Assembly (NCBI GenBank): GCA_036273715.1
Contig: DASUHB010000061.1
Location: 1 to 44,607, forward strand
Length of the DNA stretch: 44,607 nucleotides
Direction: 5' to 3'
Origin: Gemmatimonadaceae bacterium
GTDB taxonomy: Bacteria; Gemmatimonadota; Gemmatimonadetes; Gemmatimonadales; Gemmatimonadaceae
Below are positions 1 to 7,666 of this stretch, piece after piece. A program made the translations under genes and the position numbers. Each line of letters starts with the position of its first letter. Position 1 is the first letter of the stretch. The notes beneath the pieces were generated by a model. That model was given only the letters and a program-made list of their open reading frames with translations. It searched no databases and was not told where the DNA came from.

Positions 1-5
1 GAAAC

Positions 6-48
6 TTGACGAAACACTAGGCCGTCTATATAACTAGACATCCTAGTG
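6..48 (+). promoter_or_regulatory. sigma70-type promoter with operator-like inverted repeat before padR
   Basis: TTGACG at 6-11 and TATAAC at 29-34 are separated by 17 nt, a near-consensus sigma70 arrangement. The 7-bp arms CACTAGG (15-21) and CCTAGTG (42-48) form a perfect inverted repeat that encloses the -10 box. A dimeric repressor bound here would block the promoter. PadR regulators commonly autoregulate, so the following gene product is the natural candidate; this is inference. Confidence 0.6.
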
Positions 49-57
49 CTCCGACCC

Positions 58-387
58 GTGACCAAACCCATCCCGCTCCTCCAGGGCACCCTGGACCTGA
101 TCGTTCTCGAGATGCTCCGCGCCGAGCCGACCAACGGCTACGATCTCGCGCAGCGCATACAGGCGGTGTCCCGCGACGTGCTGCACGTCAACGCCGGCTC
201 GCTCTATCCCGCGCTCTACCGGCTCGAAGAGCGCGGACTCGTCCGCGCCGCGTGGAAGGACACCGATACCGGCCGCCGCGCCCGCGTCTACTCGCTCACC
301 AACGCCGGCCGCAAACAGCTCGCCGCGCAGCGCGACGAGTGGGAACGGTTCGCCGGCGCCCTCGCCACCATTCTCAAGCGAGCCTAA
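58..387 (+). CDS. PadR family transcriptional regulator
   Basis: Small winged-helix repressor of the PadR family, about 109 residues, a usual length for the single-domain group. The N-terminal PIPLLQGTLDLIVLEML segment and the SLYPALYRLEERGLV wing/recognition region are family hallmarks. PadR proteins dimerise and repress neighbouring transport genes, often responding to small aromatic or toxic ligands. An in-frame GTG at 46 also exists, but it lies inside the inverted-repeat arm and almost at the predicted transcript start, so the GTG at 58 is preferred. The TAA stop falls within a GCCTAACG word, and the permease gene begins 4 nt later, so the two form an operon. The ligand is unknown. A decayed copy of this gene lies at 22237-22345. 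Confidence 0.9.
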   Translation: MTKPIPLLQGTLDLIVLEMLRAEPTNGYDLAQRIQAVSRDVLHVNAGSLYPALYRLEERGLVRAAWKDTDTGRRARVYSLTNAGRKQLAAQRDEWERFAGALATILKRA

Positions 388-391
388 CGCC

Positions 392-3046
392 ATGTCCTTC
401 ATCGCGCGGATGATGCGCCGCGTGCGCGCCGCCCTCTTCTTCCGGCGGCGCGAGCGCGAGATGCAGGAGGAAATGCGCGGCCATCTCGAGCAGGCCGCTG
501 AGCGGTTCGCGGCGCGCGGGCTCTCGGGCGCCGATGCGCGCATCGCCGCGCGACGGGAGTTCGGCAACGCGACGGTGATCGAGTCCCACGCCCGCGAGGC
601 GCGTGGCGCACTGTGGGCGGAATCGCTCGCCACCGATACGCGGCTCGCGCTCCGCGGCCTGCGGCGCACGCCGCTCGTCGCCGTGGTCGCCGTGCTGTCG
701 ATCGGCATCGGCGTCGGCGCGACGACGGCGATCGTCACGATCGCCAACGCGCTCCTGCTCGAATCGCCGGCCGGCGTTGGGCATGCGGATCGCGTGGTGA
801 GCATCGGCAGCACGCGTCAGGGCCACGGCTTCGACACGTTCTCGTACACCACCTATACCGATTATGCGCGCGCGCCGAGCCTCGCCGCGATGGCGGCGAT
901 GGACCTGGAGCCGCGCGCCTTCAGCGTGGTGGACCACGACAACGGTCAGGCGGCGCAGGGCGGCGTGGTGTCGGGCAACTTCTTTCGCGTGCTCGAGGCC
1001 CGGCCGGCGTTAGGCAGGTTCTTCGGCGCGGGCGATGACACCGATGCCAATCCTGCGTCGGTCGTCGTGCTCAGCGACCGCTACTGGCGCAAGCGATTCG
1101 GCGGCGATTCGAGCGTCGTCGGCCGCACCGTCGACCTCAACGGGTCGCCGTTCACCATCGTCGGCGTGGCGGCGCCGGGATTCGAGGGTCCGTTCGTCAT
1201 CGCTCCCGATCTGTGGCTGCCGCTGCATGCATGGGCACAGCTGTCGCACTCGCGCTCGGTCTTCACGGAACGGGAATCGGTCTGGCTCATCGGCATCGGA
1301 CGCCTGAAACCGGGCCGGACGCCGAGTCAGGCGCAGATCGAGATTGGGGCGATCGCCGCGCGGCTGCGCACCGCGTATCCGAAGGAGTCGGACCTGGATG
1401 GCGTGCGCGTGGCGCCGGTGTCGCTCATTCCCGGCGACGGGCACGCCGTGGTCGGCGCGTTCATGCTCGTCTTGTTCGTGATCGCCGGGTTGGTGCTCGT
1501 GGTCGCCGCGGCGAACGTCGCCGGGATGCTGCTCGCGCGCGCCGTGGGCCGGCGGCGCGAGATTGCGCTGCGCCTTGCGTTAGGCGCGTCGCGCCTCCGG
1601 CTGGTGCGCCAGCTCGCCACCGAAAGCGTGGTCCTCGGCCTGGCCGCCGGGGCGGCCGGCCTCGTGCTCGCCCACTGGCTCGTGACGGCGCTGATGTCGC
1701 TCCAGCCCAAGCTCCCGGTACCGCTGCGCGTGCATCCGGCGATCGACGCCCGCGTGCTCGCGTTTGCCACGTGCCTAACGCTTCTCGTGGCCGTGCTCGT
1801 CGGGACGCTGCCCGCGCTGGAAAGCGTCCGGCCCGATCTCGTCCCCGCGCTCAAGATCGATACCGGCGCCACCGCGCGCCGCCACCGCGTGCGCAGCGTG
1901 CTGCTGGTGTCGCAGCTCGGGGTGTCGATGCTGCTGCTCGTGGTGGCGGGATTGTTCGGCCGGTCGCTCGTGCGCGCGCGCGCCGTCGACACCGGTTTCA
2001 CGGCGCACAGCATCGACATCGTTTCACTCGATCTGGAGCTCGCCGGATACGACTCCGTGCGCGGCGTCACGCAGGCGCACGCGCTGCTCGAGGAGAGCCG
2101 CACGCTGCCCGGCGTCACCCAGGCGGCGCTCTCGGCGATGCTGCCGCTCTCCGGCTCTGCGATGGGCTTCGGGCCCATCGCCATCGATGGGCACCCCGCT
2201 CCGCGCGGCGAAGACGGATGGACGGCGGACTGGAACGTGGTCACCCCGGGCTACTTCGAGACGTTAGGCGTGCCGCTGGTCGCCGGCCGCGCGTTCACCG
2301 ACGCCGACCGCGCCGGCGCAACGAACGTCGCCATCCTGAACGAGACCTTTGCCAAGCGGGTGTTCGGCACCACGAACGTCGTTGGGCAGACACTGCGGAA
2401 CGCGAACCGCGTGATCACCGTGGTGGGGGTCGCGCGCGACGCGAAATATCGGTCGCTGGATGAGGCACCGCTGAATTACATCTACGTGCCGCTGGCGCAG
2501 TTTTATCAGCCGGCCACGAATCTGATGGTGCGAACCAATCGGGAGCGTTTCGTCGCGCCGTTGCTCCGGCGCCTCGTCGCGCGGTTCGATCCCCATCTGC
2601 CGATCCTCAATCAGCAAACGATCGAGGACGCGACCGCATTCTCGCTCTTCCCGCAGCGGCTGGCCGCCCTGGTGAGCGGCGCGCTCGGCACGGTCGCGCT
2701 CGCGCTCGCGATGCTCGGGATTTACGGGGTGATCGCGTACACGGTGGCGCAGCGGACGCGGGAGATCGGCGTGCGCGTTGCGTTAGGCGCAACGCACCGC
2801 ACCATCCTTGCGATGGTGCTGCGGCAGGGGCTGGTGCTCGCGGGCATCGGCATCGCCATCGGTCTTGCCACGGCACTGCTCGTGACGCGGCTCCTGGCCG
2901 ACTTTCTGTTCGGCGTGCAGCCGACGGATGTGCCGACCTTCGCCGGCGCCGCGGCGCTCCTGGTGATCGTTGCGCTCGCCGCGAGCTGGGTGCCCGCCCG
3001 CCGCGCGGCGGCGAGCGATCCCATGATCTCGTTGCGAGCGGAGTAA
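392..3046 (+). CDS. ABC transporter permease, MacB/FtsX type with duplicated core (ADOP family)
   Basis: 884-residue inner-membrane protein. After a charged N-terminal segment (about residues 15-75, ending in an ARREFGN-type motif) there are two copies of the MacB periplasmic core plus FtsX permease unit. The first has a transmembrane helix near 97-120 and three helices around 350-470; the second lies near 505-525 and 770-875. This is the layout of the 'acidobacterial duplicated orphan permease' family, typically paired with a PadR regulator and lacking a linked ATPase, as here. MacB-type systems move peptides, lipids or drugs across the envelope by mechanotransmission; the substrate here cannot be read from sequence. 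The segments LALGASR and VALGATH use the rare TTA leucine codon inside GTTAGGC words. Confidence 0.9.
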   Translation: MSFIARMMRRVRAALFFRRREREMQEEMRGHLEQAAERFAARGLSGADARIAARREFGNATVIESHAREARGALWAESLATDTRLALRGLRRTPLVAVVAVLSIGIGVGATTAIVTIANALLLESPAGVGHADRVVSIGSTRQGHGFDTFSYTTYTDYARAPSLAAMAAMDLEPRAFSVVDHDNGQAAQGGVVSGNFFRVLEARPALGRFFGAGDDTDANPASVVVLSDRYWRKRFGGDSSVVGRTVDLNGSPFTIVGVAAPGFEGPFVIAPDLWLPLHAWAQLSHSRSVFTERESVWLIGIGRLKPGRTPSQAQIEIGAIAARLRTAYPKESDLDGVRVAPVSLIPGDGHAVVGAFMLVLFVIAGLVLVVAAANVAGMLLARAVGRRREIALRLALGASRLRLVRQLATESVVLGLAAGAAGLVLAHWLVTALMSLQPKLPVPLRVHPAIDARVLAFATCLTLLVAVLVGTLPALESVRPDLVPALKIDTGATARRHRVRSVLLVSQLGVSMLLLVVAGLFGRSLVRARAVDTGFTAHSIDIVSLDLELAGYDSVRGVTQAHALLEESRTLPGVTQAALSAMLPLSGSAMGFGPIAIDGHPAPRGEDGWTADWNVVTPGYFETLGVPLVAGRAFTDADRAGATNVAILNETFAKRVFGTTNVVGQTLRNANRVITVVGVARDAKYRSLDEAPLNYIYVPLAQFYQPATNLMVRTNRERFVAPLLRRLVARFDPHLPILNQQTIEDATAFSLFPQRLAALVSGALGTVALALAMLGIYGVIAYTVAQRTREIGVRVALGATHRTILAMVLRQGLVLAGIGIAIGLATALLVTRLLADFLFGVQPTDVPTFAGAAALLVIVALAASWVPARRAAASDPMISLRAE

Positions 3047-3168
3047 CTGCCGCGTTCGGTGGCGCCGCCAAGTCACGTCGGCGAGGCTCGCCGATCGACG
3101 ACCCGCAGTTGACGCGAGCGTCCACCGCGAAGATGTTCGAGCGACACGCTCACCGGACGTCGCGATCG

Positions 3169-4254
3169 ATGCGGACACGATGGATTCTTCAGTCGCTCTT
3201 GGCGGCCATGACCGCGGGCGTGGCTCTCGCGGCGCATGGCCCGGGTCGCGGCGCAGCCGCCGGCACCCGGATCCAGCCGCTTCTTGGCGATGAAGGTCCG
3301 ATGCCCGAATTGAAGGGCGACAAGGGCTGGCTCAATTCCGCACCGCTCTCCACCACGTCGCTGCGCGGGAAGGTGGTGGTCGTCGACATCTGGACATATT
3401 CGTGCATCAACTCGCTGCGGCAGCTGCCCTATCTCGAGCGTTGGGCGGCGCAGTACAAGAATCAGGGCCTCGTGGTGATCGGCGTGCACGCGCCCGAGTT
3501 CGGCTTCGAGAAGATCCCCGCGAACGTCGACAGCGCGGTGCGCGAGCTCGGCGTGACGTATCCGGTGGTGATCGACAGCGACCACAAAATCTGGGACGCG
3601 TTTCACAACCAATACTGGCCGGCCGATTATTTCATCGATGCGAAGGGACGCATCCGCCACCACCATGTCGGCGAAGGCGATTACGACGAGTCGGAACGCG
3701 TGATCCAGGAGCTCCTGAAGGAGGCCGGACACACCGGCGCCACCGCCGGCGACTCCGCGCGCCTAACGGAGACCGCGATCGAGGCGCCGGCGAACACCGA
3801 GTTCCGATGGTCGCCGGAGACGTACGTCGGCTACCGCCGCGCCGAGAACTTCGCGTCGCCCGAGCACGTGGTGCACGATCATGCGGCCGTGTACAGCCTG
3901 CCTGCCACGCTCGACCTGGACGATTGGGCACTCGACGGCTCGTGGAGCATCGGCGCCGAGTACGCCGTCTTGGCGGCGGCGCCGGGAGCGATCCGGTTCC
4001 AGTTTCGGGGGCGCGACGTGCACCTGGTGCTCGGCCCGTCGCCTAACGGGGTGCCTGTACGGTTCCGCGTCACGGTGGACGGCGCGGCGCCGGGCGAGAA
4101 TCACGGCGCCGATGATGCCGCCGACGGGTCGGGCGTCGTGCGCCGGCCGCGCCTCTACCAGCTCATCCGGCTCCGCGAGCCTGCGGAGGGCCACACGTTC
4201 GAAATCGAGTTCCTCGACCCGGGCGTGCAGGCGTATGTGTTCACATTCGGTTAG
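3169..4254 (+). CDS. secreted thioredoxin-fold protein, DipZ C-terminal-like, with CxxS active site
   Basis: The ATG at 3169 starts a signal-peptide-like N terminus (MRTRW, then a hydrophobic stretch ending in ALAAHG), so it is preferred to the TTG at 3109 or ATG at 3133. A TlpA/AhpC-like thioredoxin domain spans about residues 45-190, followed by a beta-rich domain (about 200-361) like the C terminus of DipZ. DipZ proteins have WTYSCINCLR here; this protein has WTYSCINSLR, so the resolving cysteine is replaced by serine (codon TCG). A CxxS thioredoxin fold usually acts in isomerisation, glutathionylation or peroxide chemistry rather than full disulfide exchange. The membrane domain of full DipZ is absent. 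The gene stands alone, 123 nt after the permease. Family call is confident; exact role is not. Confidence 0.8.
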   Translation: MRTRWILQSLLAAMTAGVALAAHGPGRGAAAGTRIQPLLGDEGPMPELKGDKGWLNSAPLSTTSLRGKVVVVDIWTYSCINSLRQLPYLERWAAQYKNQGLVVIGVHAPEFGFEKIPANVDSAVRELGVTYPVVIDSDHKIWDAFHNQYWPADYFIDAKGRIRHHHVGEGDYDESERVIQELLKEAGHTGATAGDSARLTETAIEAPANTEFRWSPETYVGYRRAENFASPEHVVHDHAAVYSLPATLDLDDWALDGSWSIGAEYAVLAAAPGAIRFQFRGRDVHLVLGPSPNGVPVRFRVTVDGAAPGENHGADDAADGSGVVRRPRLYQLIRLREPAEGHTFEIEFLDPGVQAYVFTFG

Positions 4255-4278
4255 GAACGCCGCCGGACGCCCAGCCGA

Positions 4279-4593
4279 TCATGGAAACGCGCCCGGCGCA
4301 ATCATGCCCGGATGCCACGCCGGATCCCAGATGACGTGCGTCTCGACCCGCTCGATTCCTGCCACCGCAGCAACCGCACTATGGATGCCGTCGGTAATCA
4401 CGCGCTCCATCGGGCACCCGGGCGTGGTGAGCGTGTGCGTGATGCGCGCGATCGGCCCGTCGACTTCCACTCCGTACACGAGACCGAGCGTAACAATGTC
4501 GAGTCCGAGCTCGGGATCGATCACCGTAGCGAGGGCGGTCCAGATCGTATTGACGAGAGAATCATGATTTGCTGTCGGCATCGCTGCTCGCAT
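4279..4593 (-). CDS. MIP18/DUF59 family iron-sulfur assembly protein (SufT/PaaD-like)
   Basis: About 104 residues if started at the ATG at 4593; ATGs at 4581 and 4623 are alternatives, and the open frame continues upstream to 4779. The core VIDPELGLDIVTLGLVY, followed by TTPGCPMERV with the conserved cysteine, is the DUF59/MIP18 signature. Proteins of this family help deliver Fe-S clusters (SufT) or assemble oxygenase components (PaaD). It is divergent from the molybdoenzyme gene at 4734 and convergent with the thioredoxin-fold gene, 24 nt away. The Mrp-like ATPase at 6572 also carries an N-terminal DUF59-like domain, so the two may act in the same metal-cluster pathway. Family call is firm; the client protein is unknown. 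Confidence 0.82.
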   Translation of the reverse strand: MRAAMPTANHDSLVNTIWTALATVIDPELGLDIVTLGLVYGVEVDGPIARITHTLTTPGCPMERVITDGIHSAVAAVAGIERVETHVIWDPAWHPGMIAPGAFP

Positions 4594-4733
4594 GCGAGAG
4601 TCACCAAAAATCTCGCCCGCCATCAACCTTCGGCGCGTGACTCTTGTCACACGGGGCTCGACCAGCGAACCATGTGGCGACGCCGGTCCAGCGTGCACAT
4701 TGACTGCAACTCGCGATCGGCGCACGATAGAAA

Positions 4734-6506
4734 ATGAACTCGACATCACCATCCTCACCCGAACCCCAGGGCGTGTCACCGGAGGTGGTGAGCCAACTCC
4801 GAGAGCAGCTCACCAAGGGAGACGACGTCATCGACCCCAAGACGTGGGCCGGTTCCGTTCCCGCTGCGTTCGGCATAGCACCCCGCCTGCGAATCGGCGC
4901 GAAGCGATGGTTGAACCTCGTCTGGCTCCTTCCGATCGCTTGGGCGTTGCTCCTGTTAGGCGTCGCCGCAGCCCAATATCTGCGCGGCATTCCGTCGGTC
5001 GAGGCGTTCGTGCAGGCACATCCGGGGACCGGCTTCGCTACCACGTTTGCGACGCCGATGCCGGTCTGGCTGCGTGCCCAGCATTTTCTCAATCTGCTGT
5101 TTCTGACGTTCATCGTTCGCGCGGGCGCGCAGATCCTGGCTGATCATCCCTTTCTGTACTGGACACGCCACTCCACGCCGGGGAAGGAATGGCTTCGGAT
5201 GCAGAAGGCGGTGCCACGCATCCCGCTCTGGACCGCCAAAGACGATTCCCTCACGCTGCCCAAGCATATCGGGCTCCCCGGAATTCGCCACTCGATCGGA
5301 CTCGCTCGTTGGTGGCACCTCGGCGTCGATACCCTCTGGCTCGCGAATGGGCTGGTCTTTTTCGTGCTCCTTTTTGTGAGCGGAGAATGGCGTCGCGTTG
5401 TGCCGACCAGCTGGCAGGTGTTCCCCGACGCTGCGTCGGTGCTCCTGCAATACCTGTCGCTGCGCTGGCCCGCGGACGAGAGCTGGGTCGCGTACAACGG
5501 CCTGCAGATGCTGGCCTATTTCGTCACGGTCTTCATCGCGGCTCCGCTCGCGCTCGTCACAGGCTTGGGCATGTCTCCCGCGCTCTCGACACGATTCCAC
5601 GTCATCAGCAAGCGACTCAGCATCCAGGCGGCGCGCTCGCTGCACTTTCTCGTGCTCTGCTGGTTCCTCTTCTTCACCTTTGTCCACATCACACTGGTCT
5701 TCGCGACGAGCGCACTCCGGAACTTGAACCACATCTACGCCGGGACTAACGCGCAGGACTGGGTCGGCTTCGGCATCTTCGCGGCGTCGATGGCGGTGGT
5801 CGCGATCACCTGGTTCGCGGCAACGCCGCTAACGTTGCGTCATCCGAGGCTGATCCAACGCGCTGGATTCGCGCTCGTCGGTCCGGCACAGCGATTGTTC
5901 GAGCATCTCGACGCCGAACCAGGGACGTACACCGAGAAGGACGTGTCGCCGTACTTCTGGCACAACGGCAAGTACCCCGAGACGGCTGAGTATCGCGCGC
6001 TCTTCGACGCACAGTTCGCGGACTGGCGACTTCACATCCACGGCTTGGTCAACAATCCGGTGACGCTGAGTCTCGCCGATCTGCGCGCGCTCCCGCGTCA
6101 CGAGCAAATCACGCAGCATTTCTGCATACAAGGGTGGTCCGGTATCGCGAAATGGGGCGGCGTGTCCATGCAGACCATTCTCGATCTCGTCAAGCCGACG
6201 CCCGCGGCGAAATGGGTCGTCTTCTATTCGCTCGGTGACGGGGCGGATGGCGGCCGCTACTACGACGCGCACCCCATCGAGCAGATGCGCTATCACCTGA
6301 CGATGCTGGCGTATGACATGAACGGCGCGCCGCTCTCGTACGGCCACGGGGCGCCGCTCCGGCTCCGCAACGAAGTCCAACTTGGATTCAAGCAGGTGAA
6401 GTGGATCGCGGGCATCGAGTTCGTCGCCGACATCGCGGAGGTCGGCGGCGGCTACGGCGGCTATAACGAAGATCACGAGTTCTTCGGATATCGGCAGTCG
6501 ATCTGA
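4734..6506 (+). CDS. fusion of cytochrome b561-like membrane domain and sulfite-oxidase-type molybdopterin domain
   Basis: 590 residues. Residues about 60-400 hold several transmembrane helices with conserved histidines (RAQHFLNLLF, RWWHLGVD, HFLVLCWF, FVHITLVF) that fit a two-haem cytochrome b561-like fold. Residues about 400-590 are a molybdopterin domain of the sulfite oxidase/MsrP family. The motif HFCIQGWSG supplies the cysteine that binds Mo. In MsrPQ these functions are two proteins, periplasmic MsrP and membrane MsrQ; here they are fused, so electrons can pass between the quinone pool and the Mo site within one chain. There is no Tat signal because the domain follows transmembrane helices. 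The substrate is not readable: sulfite, methionine sulfoxide or another small oxyanion/oxide is possible. Start ATG at 4734 leaves a divergent 140-nt promoter region shared with the DUF59 gene. Confidence 0.82.
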   Translation: MNSTSPSSPEPQGVSPEVVSQLREQLTKGDDVIDPKTWAGSVPAAFGIAPRLRIGAKRWLNLVWLLPIAWALLLLGVAAAQYLRGIPSVEAFVQAHPGTGFATTFATPMPVWLRAQHFLNLLFLTFIVRAGAQILADHPFLYWTRHSTPGKEWLRMQKAVPRIPLWTAKDDSLTLPKHIGLPGIRHSIGLARWWHLGVDTLWLANGLVFFVLLFVSGEWRRVVPTSWQVFPDAASVLLQYLSLRWPADESWVAYNGLQMLAYFVTVFIAAPLALVTGLGMSPALSTRFHVISKRLSIQAARSLHFLVLCWFLFFTFVHITLVFATSALRNLNHIYAGTNAQDWVGFGIFAASMAVVAITWFAATPLTLRHPRLIQRAGFALVGPAQRLFEHLDAEPGTYTEKDVSPYFWHNGKYPETAEYRALFDAQFADWRLHIHGLVNNPVTLSLADLRALPRHEQITQHFCIQGWSGIAKWGGVSMQTILDLVKPTPAAKWVVFYSLGDGADGGRYYDAHPIEQMRYHLTMLAYDMNGAPLSYGHGAPLRLRNEVQLGFKQVKWIAGIEFVADIAEVGGGYGGYNEDHEFFGYRQSI

Positions 6507-6571
6507 CGGTCGCGCGCATCTCGAGCCGCACGCGGTGGTGAGACATCCGTCACACCATCGCGCAGCGACGG

Positions 6572-7666
6572 ATGCGAGCGTTCGGCATGAGCCTTCCTTG
6601 CCCGCTCCCGCCGGCCGCGCCCGACGCGCTCACGGTCGAGCGCGTTCGCGCAACACTACGGACGATCGCCTACCCCGGCCTAACGCGCGACCTGGTGTCG
6701 TTCGGGATGGTGCAGCACGTCGCGGTGTGTGATGGCCGCGTGAGGGTTCAGTTAGGCCTGCGCACATCTGACGAGACCATTCCCGCTCGCCTCCGCGCGT
6801 CCATCGAGGCAGCGCTCATGCCGCTCGGGGCGACGAGCGTCGCAGTCGAGATTGTGGCGCCGGCAGCGACGCCCGCGCGGCCTCGGAATACCACACCGGA
6901 TCCGTGGGCGGACCAGGTTCGTCTCGCGAGCGTGCGCCACATCATCGCCGTTGGCGCCGGCAAGGGCGGCGTCGGCAAGAGCACCGTCGCCGTGAATCTC
7001 GCCCTGGCACTGGCGCGCGAGGGGCTGCGCGCGGGGCTGCTCGACGCGGACATCTATGGGCCCAGCCTTCCGATTCTTCTCGGCCTCGACGATGGCGCAT
7101 CGAAAGTACGGATGTCCGCCGAGAAGCACATCGAACCGCTCGAGGCGTACGGCCTGCCAATGATCAGCTTCGGCTTTTTTCTCGGCGAAGGATCACCGGC
7201 GATCTGGCGAGGCCCGATGGTCTCGAAGGCGGTGAAGCAGTTTGCTCGCGGCGTCGCGTGGCCCGAGCTCGACGTGCTCGTCGTTGATCTTCCGCCGGGC
7301 ACGGGCGACGTGCCGCTGAGTCTCGTGCAGGCCGTCGCACTATCCGGTGCAGTGATCGTCACGCAGCCGCCGCGCGTCGCGGTCGCGGAGGCGCGCAAGG
7401 CCGCGGAAATGTTCCGCACGCTGGACGTGCCGGTGCTGGGTGTCGTCGAGAACATGAGTGGCGTGTTCGGACGCGGCGCGGGACGCAGCGTGGCCTCCGA
7501 AATCGGCGTGCCGTTCCTCGGCGAGATTCCGTTCGACGAGACCGTCGTCGAGGAAGGAGACCGCGGGACACCGACGATGGTCGAGCGCGCGCACAGCGCG
7601 ACCGGCCTGGCGTTCGATCACATCGCGGCAACCGTGGCCGAGGCGCTGGGATGGCGGCGAGCCTAA
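6572..7666 (+). CDS. Mrp/NBP35-type P-loop ATPase with N-terminal DUF59 domain, lacking CxxC
   Basis: 364 residues. An N-terminal DUF59-like domain spans about 20-105 and a P-loop ATPase about 120-355. Visible motifs are the deviant Walker A GKGGVGKST, DADIYGPSLP, LVVDLPPGTGD and VVENMSG. Mrp/ApbC proteins carry and transfer Fe-S clusters, usually through a CxxC motif right after the ENMS segment. Here that stretch is shortened to VFGRGAGRS and contains no cysteine, so classical cluster bridging at the dimer interface should not work. It may act on a specific metalloenzyme, perhaps the upstream Mo protein; that is inference. An ATG at 6587 is an alternative start. The stop TAA lies inside a GCCTAACG word, and the next gene starts 16 nt before it. 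Confidence 0.88.
   Translation: MRAFGMSLPCPLPPAAPDALTVERVRATLRTIAYPGLTRDLVSFGMVQHVAVCDGRVRVQLGLRTSDETIPARLRASIEAALMPLGATSVAVEIVAPAATPARPRNTTPDPWADQVRLASVRHIIAVGAGKGGVGKSTVAVNLALALAREGLRAGLLDADIYGPSLPILLGLDDGASKVRMSAEKHIEPLEAYGLPMISFGFFLGEGSPAIWRGPMVSKAVKQFARGVAWPELDVLVVDLPPGTGDVPLSLVQAVALSGAVIVTQPPRVAVAEARKAAEMFRTLDVPVLGVVENMSGVFGRGAGRSVASEIGVPFLGEIPFDETVVEEGDRGTPTMVERAHSATGLAFDHIAATVAEALGWRRA

Noticed and set aside
1213-2463. 416-codon plus-strand open frame inside the permease gene
   Set aside because: Product is nearly all Arg, Ala and Gly, as expected of an alternative frame in GC-rich coding DNA.
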